The notes beneath the pieces were generated by a model, which searched no databases, had not been told where the DNA came from, and worked only from the letters and a program-made list of their open reading frames with translations. 64,000 bases of DNA, from positions 1 to 64,000 of the forward strand of contig SVOZ01000004.1 in NCBI GenBank assembly GCA_015066115.1, given 5' to 3'. Made by a program: the position numbers and the translations under genes. This document shows, piece by piece, positions 18,950 to 27,153 of this stretch. The first letter of the stretch is position 1; every line of letters starts with the position of its first letter. Source of the stretch: Oscillospiraceae bacterium. GTDB lineage: Bacteria; Bacillota; Clostridia; Oscillospirales; Ruminococcaceae.

Positions 18950-19843
18950 TTAACCTTTAATACCGCTGCGGCTGACGCCCGACATAATGTACTTGCGCAG
19001 ACACAGGAACACAAGAAACAGCGGAGCCGAAACGATTGCAACCGCCGCCATCTGAACGGGGTAGTTTGCCTGTCCCGACGTGTCGGTAAAGGCGTTTCTA
19101 AGTCCGTTTGTGATCATCTGGTGGGCATCGTCGTTTGCAACGAGCTTGGGCCAGATGTAAGAGTTCCAGGCGCCCATCATCTTAAGAATGGTGATGGAAA
19201 TTAAGGTGGGAAGCGCCAGAGGAATCATAACCTTCCAGAGATATTTTAAATCGGAAGTTCCGTCAACCTTGGCGGCAAGATATAGCTCGTTGGGAATCTG
19301 CATAAAGTTTTGTCTGAGCAGATAGATATAGAAAACACTAACTAAAAAGGGAACGATAAGCGCTGTAAAGGTGTGCATCCAGCCGAGCTGATTTATGGTG
19401 ATGTAGTTTGTAATGGTGAAAAGCTCACCGGGAATCATCATGGTGGCAAGAAGCAGACCAAACAGAGTTTCCTTGCCTTTAAACTCAAGCCTTGCAAATG
19501 CAAATGCTGAAAGCACCGTGATAACTAAGCTTAAAACTGTTGAAACAAGGCCGACATAGAGGGTGTTCATAAAAAGATCACCGAGGTGGGCGGTGGTGAA
19601 GGCCTCAACATAGTTTCCAAACATCACCTGACGGGGCCAGAAGGTCGGAACAGCCTGTCTGTACTCTGCAAGGGTCTTAAGAGATGAGATTATCATCCAA
19701 TAGAAAGGGAAGAGGACTATAAGCGCCATAATGAGAAGGAAGGCATAGGTGCCTGTTTTTCCGAGTATACGGACAACAGTTTGTCCCGCAGACATCTTTT
19801 TAATATCCCTTGCCTGCATAACATTCATTGAATTTTTAGACAT
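18950..19843 (-). CDS. ABC transporter permease (MalG/UgpE-like, CUT1 type)
   Basis: FPFYWMIISSLKT..., EAA-loop ELYLAAKVDGTSDLKYLWKVMIPLALP. Confidence 0.88.
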   Translation of the reverse strand: MSKNSMNVMQARDIKKMSAGQTVVRILGKTGTYAFLLIMALIVLFPFYWMIISSLKTLAEYRQAVPTFWPRQVMFGNYVEAFTTAHLGDLFMNTLYVGLVSTVLSLVITVLSAFAFARLEFKGKETLFGLLLATMMIPGELFTITNYITINQLGWMHTFTALIVPFLVSVFYIYLLRQNFMQIPNELYLAAKVDGTSDLKYLWKVMIPLALPTLISITILKMMGAWNSYIWPKLVANDDAHQMITNGLRNAFTDTSGQANYPVQMAAVAIVSAPLFLVFLCLRKYIMSGVSRSGIKG

Positions 19844-19856
19844 TATCCGCACCCCC

Positions 19857-20795
19857 TTAATAATGAACATGCTTCTTGATGACCTTGTTGTTAAACAAGG
19901 TAACAGCAAGAATTATCGCAAACAGGATAAGCGCGGCGGCGCTGGCTCTGCCCTGACGGTCTCTCTCAAGTGCGTCGTAAACGAAGCCGACCATTGTGTT
20001 AAGTCTGCCTGCGTCGTCGGCAGGTCCCATTTTATCGCCAAAGATACCGATGATGCTTGAATACTCCTTAAATCCGCCGATGAAGCCTGTGATAACAACA
20101 TAGGCGAGCATTGGAGAAAGGAGCGGAACTGTGATTTTTGTAAGAACCCTTGCCTTAGGCGTTCCGTCAACCTTGGCAGCATCGTAATACTGCTTGTTGA
20201 TGCTCTGAAGTCCGCCTAAAAGGATAAGGATCTTAAAGGGCAGCGCGTTCCAGACAATGTAGATTACCATAACCACCATATTGGCTATGTAGGATGAGCC
20301 TGCGTTTATCCAGTTGATAGGCTCGCCGCCGAAGAACTGAATTACATTGTTTATAATTCCCCAGGTATCAGCTATAGCATTTCCCTGCTTTAAGCCAACG
20401 ATATTAAACATTGCGGCAAAAACCATTCCGATTGCAATGGAGTTTGTAACATAGGGCAGGAAAAAGATGGTCTGCAGGGTCTTCTGCAGGGGTTTTATCG
20501 AGTTTAGCGCAACTGCTATAAGAAGCGCAAGGATGGTAGAGATAGGAACGGTTGCAACGCAGAGAATCGCGGTGTTCTGAAGGCACTGCAAAAATTCCTT
20601 GTATTCGATTACTTTAAGGAAGTTATCAATTCCAAACTCAAAGGTGGCACCGCCGATGGCTGCCATATTGCCGTAACCGTTTAAAAAGGCCATTCTTAAG
20701 GTGTTGAAAATGGGCCAAACGGTAAACACAAGCAGCAAAACTATTGCGGGAGCCAGATAGAGCCAGGACTTCCATTGCTTATTATTTTCAACCAT
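19857..20795 (-). CDS. ABC transporter permease (MalF/UgpA-like, CUT1 type)
   Basis: WLYLAPAIVLLLVFTVWPIFNTLRMAF; EAA-loop QYYDAAKVDGTPKARVLTKITVPLLSP. Confidence 0.88.
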   Translation of the reverse strand: MVENNKQWKSWLYLAPAIVLLLVFTVWPIFNTLRMAFLNGYGNMAAIGGATFEFGIDNFLKVIEYKEFLQCLQNTAILCVATVPISTILALLIAVALNSIKPLQKTLQTIFFLPYVTNSIAIGMVFAAMFNIVGLKQGNAIADTWGIINNVIQFFGGEPINWINAGSSYIANMVVMVIYIVWNALPFKILILLGGLQSINKQYYDAAKVDGTPKARVLTKITVPLLSPMLAYVVITGFIGGFKEYSSIIGIFGDKMGPADDAGRLNTMVGFVYDALERDRQGRASAAALILFAIILAVTLFNNKVIKKHVHY

Positions 20796-20796
20796 T

Positions 20797-21900
20797 TTAC
20801 TTCACCTCGAAATAGATGCGCTCTTCGGTTTCTTTGTTGAAAAGGAAGAACTTATGAGGTTTAACGTTAAACTTAACGGTCTCGGCTGCGGGATCGATCT
20901 TGATATCCGAGCTGATGATGGCGCGGATAACGGGTGTAAGGGCGCTTTCGTGTGTTGAAACAACGCTGGCATCTCTGCCCATGACCTCAAGGTTGTTGAG
21001 CTTGCAGGTAAATGCGCCGTTTTCATTAGGCTCAAGGCCTTCGGGGCGAACGCCGATAAAGACCTCCTGATCCTCAACGCCCGAAACCTCTAAAACAGCT
21101 TCAGAACCAATATAAACCTTTCCGCCCTCAACCTTGCCTTCAAGCACGTTGATGGGAGGGGTTCCGAGGAACTTGGCAACAAAGAGGTTTGTAGGATTGT
21201 CGTAAACCTCTTGGGGCTTGCCGATCTGCTGAACCACGCCCAGCTTCATAACAACGATAACATCGGAGATAGACATAGCTTCTTCCTGGTCGTGAGTGAC
21301 GAAAACGGTGGTGATTCCTGTTTCCTTCTGGATGCGGCGGATCTCTTCACGGGTCTGAAGACGAAGTCTTGCGTCAAGATTGGAAAGAGGCTCGTCAAGT
21401 AAGAGAACTCTCGGCATCTTAACAAGGGCGCGCGCAATTGCAACACGCTGCTGTTGACCGCCCGAAAGCTCGCTGGGCTTTCTATCCATAAGCTCGTCTA
21501 TCTGAACAAGCCTTGCGGCCTCGTAAGCGCGCTCGAGCATTTCCTCTTTGGAAAGCTTGTCCTTGCCCTTTAAATTCTGCAGAGGGAAGAGGATGTTTTG
21601 CTTTACGGTCATGTGAGGATACAGAGCGTAGTTTTGGAACACAAGACCGATGCCTCTGTTTTCTGTTGAAAGCTCGGTAACATCGTCATCACCAAAATAG
21701 ATCTTGCCGCTTGTCGGCTTTTGCAGACCGCTTATCATATAAAGCGTGGTGCTCTTTCCGCAGCCTGAGGGTCCGAGAAGACCGACCAGCTGACCGTCGG
21801 GGATCTCAAAGGTGAAATCGTTGACAGCAACAACCTCTTTGCCTGCCTTTTTGTCCCTGCTGGGAAAGATTTTTGTGAGATTTTCTAATACAACCTTCAT
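20797..21900 (-). CDS. ABC transporter ATP-binding protein (UgpC/MsmX/MalK-like)
   Basis: GPSGCGKSTTLYMISG, LSGGQQQRVAIARAL, RVLLLDEPLSNLDARLR, C-terminal regulatory OB domain. Confidence 0.92.
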   Translation of the reverse strand: MKVVLENLTKIFPSRDKKAGKEVVAVNDFTFEIPDGQLVGLLGPSGCGKSTTLYMISGLQKPTSGKIYFGDDDVTELSTENRGIGLVFQNYALYPHMTVKQNILFPLQNLKGKDKLSKEEMLERAYEAARLVQIDELMDRKPSELSGGQQQRVAIARALVKMPRVLLLDEPLSNLDARLRLQTREEIRRIQKETGITTVFVTHDQEEAMSISDVIVVMKLGVVQQIGKPQEVYDNPTNLFVAKFLGTPPINVLEGKVEGGKVYIGSEAVLEVSGVEDQEVFIGVRPEGLEPNENGAFTCKLNNLEVMGRDASVVSTHESALTPVIRAIISSDIKIDPAAETVKFNVKPHKFFLFNKETEERIYFEVK

Positions 21901-21948
21901 AGTGTCTCCCTTTCAAGTTATATGTAAATTGTTTATGGTGCACTTAAA

Positions 21949-22710
21949 TTAATATGTCGAGCGCTCGGCTCTCTCTAAGTGAAGGGCCTTGGTGTACTCA
22001 ATAAGCTCCTCGCGGTTTTTAAAGATTTTCTGGCTTGAAAAATCGACTGCAACTGTGCCTGCGATGGCATCGTGCAGAAAAGAATTGGTGCGGGTAACCG
22101 CCAAACAAATTATTTCTGCTATCAAAAGAATAAGCAGGATCAAGGCGCCTGTGATGCCGATGAAATTAAAGAATATCATCATAATGACATTGAGCGGAAT
22201 TATAAGCTCAAAGGCAAATTTGCCCAAAACTGTGCGCGCAAAAAGCTGAATGGGGCTTACCTGTATCCCATCGGTGTGCATAAGAGCTATGCCGAATATC
22301 TTTTTGCCGAGTGTCTGCCCGTTTTTAAAAAAGAGCGGGACTGCAAAATCAATAACAATTACAGCAACTAAAATGCTGAGTGTCATAATCAGCAGGGTGA
22401 GGTTTATGAGCATATTGTAAGCGTAGGTTACGCTCTCGTCCTCTGTCAATTCTTTATAAGCGGCGTCGTAGTTTTGGCGCTTTGTTTCGCTAAGCTCGTT
22501 ATATTGTTGCTCGTTAATTTGAAATTCTACCCCGTACTTAGCCTCGTATTTTGCGTAAGCCTCGTTTACGGTGTTCATATATCCATCGTAGCCAAAGGCC
22601 GAGGAAAGCAGAGCCGCCAAGCCAACGGCGATGATGCTCAGCAAAATGCCGTCAAAAATTGCGGCGATAAATCTTTTTCCAAGGCCGGCTTTTTGAAGAT
22701 CTGTGTTCAT
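21949..22710 (-). CDS. RDD family membrane protein
   Basis: GLGKRFIAAIFDGILLSIIAVGL; GQTLGKKIFGIALM; VTRTNSFLHDAIAGTVAVD. Confidence 0.8.
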   Translation of the reverse strand: MNTDLQKAGLGKRFIAAIFDGILLSIIAVGLAALLSSAFGYDGYMNTVNEAYAKYEAKYGVEFQINEQQYNELSETKRQNYDAAYKELTEDESVTYAYNMLINLTLLIMTLSILVAVIVIDFAVPLFFKNGQTLGKKIFGIALMHTDGIQVSPIQLFARTVLGKFAFELIIPLNVIMMIFFNFIGITGALILLILLIAEIICLAVTRTNSFLHDAIAGTVAVDFSSQKIFKNREELIEYTKALHLERAERSTY

Positions 22711-22773
22711 ATAAGCTTTACTCCTTAAGCCAATGCTCTCGTTTTTTAAAGAGCATCGCCGTTTATAAAAAAC

Positions 22774-23886
22774 TTAAACGCCAAGCCTGTCCCGTATCTG
22801 ATCTACGGCCTGCTCGCAGTTATCAAAAACAACGGTGTAATCGCAGACCTGAGCATTGCGAGCTTCGGGAGCAATAGCAAGCAGACGGTTAGCCTTGTCC
22901 TCAACGGTACAGTCTTTTTTGAGAATGTCGACTATAAGCTCCTTTTTGTCCCTTTTAACGTAAATGGTGACAACGTTGGGAAAACGGGTCTTTAATGCCA
23001 TGGCGCCGCAGATGTCCATGACCGTCAGCACATGCTTGCCGCCCTCAAGGATCTTTTCAACATCTCTTTTGCGTGAGCCGTATGCGTGGCGGGCATAGTT
23101 TGTAGATTCAAAGAGCTCGCCGCTGTCGCACATTTTTCTGAATTCGTCCTTAGAAAGATAGCGATACCATCCGTCCTGCCTGTTTTTAACAGACTTATCT
23201 GTTGTGTAGCTTATAAGCTTTTCAAAAGAAGGCGCCTTTTTTAAAAGCTCGCGGGCGATCTCATTCTTTCCGCTTCCCGAGGGGCCGACAAGAACAACTA
23301 TTCCGGGCTGATCGGGAGAAAGCCTCTCTTGCTTTGCGCTGTAGCTGTTTGCGATTATCTCTACTAACTTTAAAAATTCATCATAGGTGTTAACAGCCAA
23401 AATACCTGTTGCCTCGCTGTTCCAAGGGCGGCGCATCAAGATGGGATATGCCGCGCTGGAATTAAGCACGTTGTGAAGCCCGTCGTCAAACAAAATGTCA
23501 ACGTCGATAAGATCCTTGCGTGAGCCCATCAGAATGTGGTCGCGGGGAATCTCGGGAAACACCTCGAGAATGCGCTGAAAGCGCTGATTCATATATTCGG
23601 GCCAGACGGCCGTTGTAACAAATATCTCTGTCATTTTTGACAGCTTCTGAACAAACTCGCGCGCACCGCTGATGGCCGGCTGATTTAAGAAAAAGTCGGG
23701 GTCATCCATAAACTCAAAAATAACATCCGAGCGGGTTCCAGTTTTACCCCAACGGTTTACTTCGTGCAGTGAGAGCGGGGGATCGAATTTGTATTTTTCA
23801 TTTGCTAAACGGATTGCATAGGGCACACATTCAAGCAAAAGGTCGTCCACATCAAGCGCTGTGGAAAGGCGAAAGCGTTTGTTCAT
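22774..23886 (-). CDS. Fusion of HAD-type 5'(3')-deoxyribonucleotidase-like domain and guanylate kinase-like domain
   Basis: N-term LSTALDVDDLLLECVPYAIRLANEKY (HAD motif I) ... VDILFDDGLHNV; C-term GIVVLVGPSGSGKNEIARELLKKAPSFEKLISYTTDK...DGWYRYLSKDEFRKM...EGGKHVLTVMDICGAMALKTRFPN. Confidence 0.8.
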   Translation of the reverse strand: MNKRFRLSTALDVDDLLLECVPYAIRLANEKYKFDPPLSLHEVNRWGKTGTRSDVIFEFMDDPDFFLNQPAISGAREFVQKLSKMTEIFVTTAVWPEYMNQRFQRILEVFPEIPRDHILMGSRKDLIDVDILFDDGLHNVLNSSAAYPILMRRPWNSEATGILAVNTYDEFLKLVEIIANSYSAKQERLSPDQPGIVVLVGPSGSGKNEIARELLKKAPSFEKLISYTTDKSVKNRQDGWYRYLSKDEFRKMCDSGELFESTNYARHAYGSRKRDVEKILEGGKHVLTVMDICGAMALKTRFPNVVTIYVKRDKKELIVDILKKDCTVEDKANRLLAIAPEARNAQVCDYTVVFDNCEQAVDQIRDRLGV

Positions 23887-24137
23887 ATATTACACTCTTT
23901 CCTCATTCTCTATTCAAAACAAAAACATAACGGTTGATTACAGTTTTTCGCGGGGAAAAGCGGTAGGCAACCGTTTACAAGGGGTCAAAAACAAGACAGA
24001 AAATATATAAAAATAATAAGATTATTATCCTATAATATAGTAGCATAAACGGGTATAAAAGGCAAGTCTATTTTCAAAGATATTTTAATTAATTTGTCGA
24101 AAAAAACACCCCTCTTGTTATTATTCACTTTAGGTGG

Positions 24138-24346
24138 TATAATGGCTATAGTTAGTCGAAACAGTAAGGAACTTACTGTATCGACACCAAAACAAAGATT
24201 TGGTGTCAAATTTTCAGAGAAAATTTGACTATGTCCATTGAAATGAATGTCGTGCAGAATTAAATTTTTTTAATTTAATTCTGCAAAGCCGACAAAATCG
24301 GCTGTCGAAACGCTGTTCAGCATTTCGACAAACTACAATCATTATA
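24138..24346. repeat. Multi-hairpin MITE-like element, copy A
   Basis: Terminal inverted repeats tataatggctatagttagtcgaaa / tttcgacaaactacaatcattata; internal hairpins acagtaaggaacttactgt, gacaccaaaacaaagatttggtgtc, gcagaattaaatttttttaatttaattctgc, gccgacaaaatcggc, cgaaacgctgttcagcatttcg. Confidence 0.85.
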
Positions 24347-24413
24347 ATGGTGCTTGAAAAGTCTACATTTTGTGTTTGAACATCACCTAAAAATTACGAT
24401 CAAGGGGAAGTTT

Positions 24414-26138
24414 ATGAAAAAAAGTGTTGCCAAGCTTTTGGCCTTTTTAATTATTTTTTCAGCTCTTTTATCTGCCTGCTCTCAGAGTTCTAAATGTAAA
24501 GAGCACATCGATAATGATAGAAACAGCGTTTGTGATATTTGCTCGGATACAGTTTTTATAGATTACGAGCAGTCGTCGCAGGCAGACAGTCAGTCAGGCT
24601 CGTCGGGCGCAGACTCACAGGATAGCTCAAAAGGACCGTCGGGGTCGCACTTAGGCTCAAATCAGCAAGGAAGCACGAGTGGTCAAACGAGCTCAAACGC
24701 CTGCAAAGGTCATCGCGACGGCGACGATAACGGAGTTTGTGACCTATGTGCCACCTCGGTTATAGTTTACTTTGATTTTTACTCGATAAACGACCTTCAC
24801 GGAAAATTTGACGACACAGACGATAACATTGGAGTTGACGAGCTTACTACCTACTTAGAAAACGCCAAAAAAGCCAATCGCAACTGCGTTTTTCTCTCGG
24901 CAGGCGATATGTGGCAGGGGAGCTCGGAGTCTAATATGACAAAAGGCCTTATTATGACCGATTGGATGAACGAGCTTGATTTTGCCGCCATGGCGCTCGG
25001 AAATCACGAATACGATTGGGGCCAAAAGTACATAGAGGAAAACGAGGAGCTTGCAGAGTTTCCTTTCCTTGCCATAAATGTTTATGACAGGAAAACCAAC
25101 GCCATTGCGGATTATTGCGAGCCTTCTGTTATGATAGACAGCGGCTCGGTGCAGATAGGAATTATCGGAGCCATTGGCGACTGCTATTCTTCAATCGCGG
25201 TCGATAAATGCGCCGAGGTTTATTTCAAAACCGGAAGAGAGCTTACAAGCCTTGTTAAAAAGGAGTCGGAAAGGCTTAAGTCAAAGGGCGCCGACTTTAT
25301 AGTTTATCTTTTGCACGATGGCTACGGCAAAACAAACACAAATTCCATAACCTCGGTGTCATCCTCGCAGATCTCGTCATATTACGACACCTCGCTTTCA
25401 AACGGCTATATAGACCTTGTTTTTGAGGGTCACAGCCATCAGGGCTATCGCCTTAAGGACGAATACGGCGTTTACCACCTGCAGAACAGAGGCGATAATA
25501 AGGGCGGTATTTCGCGCGCCGAGGTTTCGATAAACTCGGTCACATTAAGCCACAGCGTGCACAGCGCCGAGCTTGTTTCGATATATCAGTATCAGAATTT
25601 AAGCGACCACCCGCTTGTCGATAAGCTTTTGTTAAAATACGACGATCTTATAGCGCCCTCAAAGGATGTTCTCGGCTACAATAAAAGCAGTCGCAACTCA
25701 GAGCAGATAAAGCAGATAGTTGCCGATCTTTATTACAAAAAAGGCGTTGAGCAGTGGGGCAAAAAATATGACATTGTTTTGGGCGGCGGCTTTATGTCGG
25801 TGCGAAGCCCGTATAATCTCGAAAGAGGCGATGTTACCTACTCACAGCTTCAATCCCTGCTCCCGTTTGACAACCAGCTTGTTCTTTGCTCAATAAGCGG
25901 ACTTAACCTTAAGCGCAAGTTTTTTGAAACAAGCAACAGCGACTATTTTATAAGCTACGGAAGCTACGGAAAAACGGTTCGCGAGAACATAAATTTAAAC
26001 AAAACCTACTATATTGTTGTTGATACTTATTCGGCATATTATGCCCCAAACAAGCTGACGGTTGTGGAAAAATACGATGAAACAACCTTTGCCCGCGACC
26101 TTTTGGCAGAGCATATAAAAGGCGGCGGCCTGTCCTAA
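24414..26138 (+). CDS. UshA-like bifunctional metallophosphatase/5'-nucleotidase lipoprotein with two N-terminal CxxHxDxDxNxVCDxC motifs
   Basis: Lipobox LLSACSQ; YSINDLHGKFDD, SAGDMWQGS, MALGNHEYDWG, VFEGHSHQ; 5'-nucleotidase C-terminal domain VLGGGFMSVRSPYNLERGDVTYSQLQSLLPFDN. Confidence 0.88.
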   Translation: MKKSVAKLLAFLIIFSALLSACSQSSKCKEHIDNDRNSVCDICSDTVFIDYEQSSQADSQSGSSGADSQDSSKGPSGSHLGSNQQGSTSGQTSSNACKGHRDGDDNGVCDLCATSVIVYFDFYSINDLHGKFDDTDDNIGVDELTTYLENAKKANRNCVFLSAGDMWQGSSESNMTKGLIMTDWMNELDFAAMALGNHEYDWGQKYIEENEELAEFPFLAINVYDRKTNAIADYCEPSVMIDSGSVQIGIIGAIGDCYSSIAVDKCAEVYFKTGRELTSLVKKESERLKSKGADFIVYLLHDGYGKTNTNSITSVSSSQISSYYDTSLSNGYIDLVFEGHSHQGYRLKDEYGVYHLQNRGDNKGGISRAEVSINSVTLSHSVHSAELVSIYQYQNLSDHPLVDKLLLKYDDLIAPSKDVLGYNKSSRNSEQIKQIVADLYYKKGVEQWGKKYDIVLGGGFMSVRSPYNLERGDVTYSQLQSLLPFDNQLVLCSISGLNLKRKFFETSNSDYFISYGSYGKTVRENINLNKTYYIVVDTYSAYYAPNKLTVVEKYDETTFARDLLAEHIKGGGLS

Positions 26139-26157
26139 AAATCAAATCAATTATAAA

Positions 26158-26187
26158 AAAGAGCGGTCGACTGACCGCTCTTTTTGT
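26158..26187. terminator. Rho-independent terminator
   Basis: aaaagagcggtcgactgaccgctcttttt. Confidence 0.8.
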
Positions 26188-27125
26188 TATCCTAAAATTT
26201 CTAAAAGCTTTGCGTAGATAAGTGCTATCAAAGGAATGGTTGCAAGCGAAAGAATGTTTGAAAGGGTGAGGGTGCGACCTGCGCATTCAAGGTCGCGAGC
26301 GCTGCCGTAAAGGGCGGCAAACAGCGTTACCGATGAAGCAACCGGGCATGCGGCAATAAGTAAAATCGAAAGAGCGACCGTCGGGTTTATGGGGAAGGCT
26401 AAGATCACCGCCATCATTATAAGCGGAACTATGATCTGCCTTAGCGAAACACTCAGGTAATTCTTGGGGCGGGTAAATGCCTTTTTTATGTCCGATTTTG
26501 CAACATACACGCCGCTTACTATCATTGCAAGAGGAGTGTTTAAATTTGCAATGTGCCCCACCGCCTGAGAAAGCACGTCGGGAAGCTTAACCGAGAAGAA
26601 AAACAGCGGCAAGCCTACTGCAATTCCAATGGTTCCTGCGTTAACAAAAATCTTGTAGGGCTTTATGCTTTTAAAGCCGCCTTTGATGGTCATAACACCG
26701 TGGCTCCACATAAGTGCCTGAAAAACCACAAGGTAAACGCAGGCGTACAAAACGCCCTCATTTCCCACTGCGCCCTGAATTAAGGGGATTCCCATAAAGC
26801 CGCAGTTAGAATAAATTGCGGCAAAACGGCGAACCTTGTTGCCGTCGGTATCCTCTCTGAAGAAAAGCTTTGCCAGAACTATGCCCACAATGTGTGTGAG
26901 AATCGAGAGAATCGCCGCAATGAGCATATTGAAAAGCTTGTGCGGGTCGAAATCGATCTGAAATGCCTGAATTATTACGCAGGGCGTAACGATCTTTAAG
27001 GCAAACGCCGCCATATCGTCAGCCGCTTTTTCTGAGATCATTTTTGTTTTGTATGCTGCGGCACCAACCGCCATTAAAATGAGAATAATAAAAACCTGTC
27101 CTAAAACTATAAGTGCTGTGTTCAT
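26187..27125 (-). CDS. AEC (auxin efflux carrier) family transporter
   Basis: Ten-TM pattern; RRFAAIYSNCGFMGIPLIQGAVGNEGV motif. Confidence 0.82.
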   Translation of the reverse strand: MNTALIVLGQVFIILILMAVGAAAYKTKMISEKAADDMAAFALKIVTPCVIIQAFQIDFDPHKLFNMLIAAILSILTHIVGIVLAKLFFREDTDGNKVRRFAAIYSNCGFMGIPLIQGAVGNEGVLYACVYLVVFQALMWSHGVMTIKGGFKSIKPYKIFVNAGTIGIAVGLPLFFFSVKLPDVLSQAVGHIANLNTPLAMIVSGVYVAKSDIKKAFTRPKNYLSVSLRQIIVPLIMMAVILAFPINPTVALSILLIAACPVASSVTLFAALYGSARDLECAGRTLTLSNILSLATIPLIALIYAKLLEILG

Positions 27126-27153
27126 TTTTTTTGCCTCGCTAAAGTGTGTTTGC

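Noticed and set aside
17469-21900. Calling the ABC system a maltose/sn-glycerol-3-phosphate transporter
   Set aside because: Fold-level similarity to CUT1/Ugp proteins does not define cargo; no glycosidase or glp genes nearby, so the substrate is left open.
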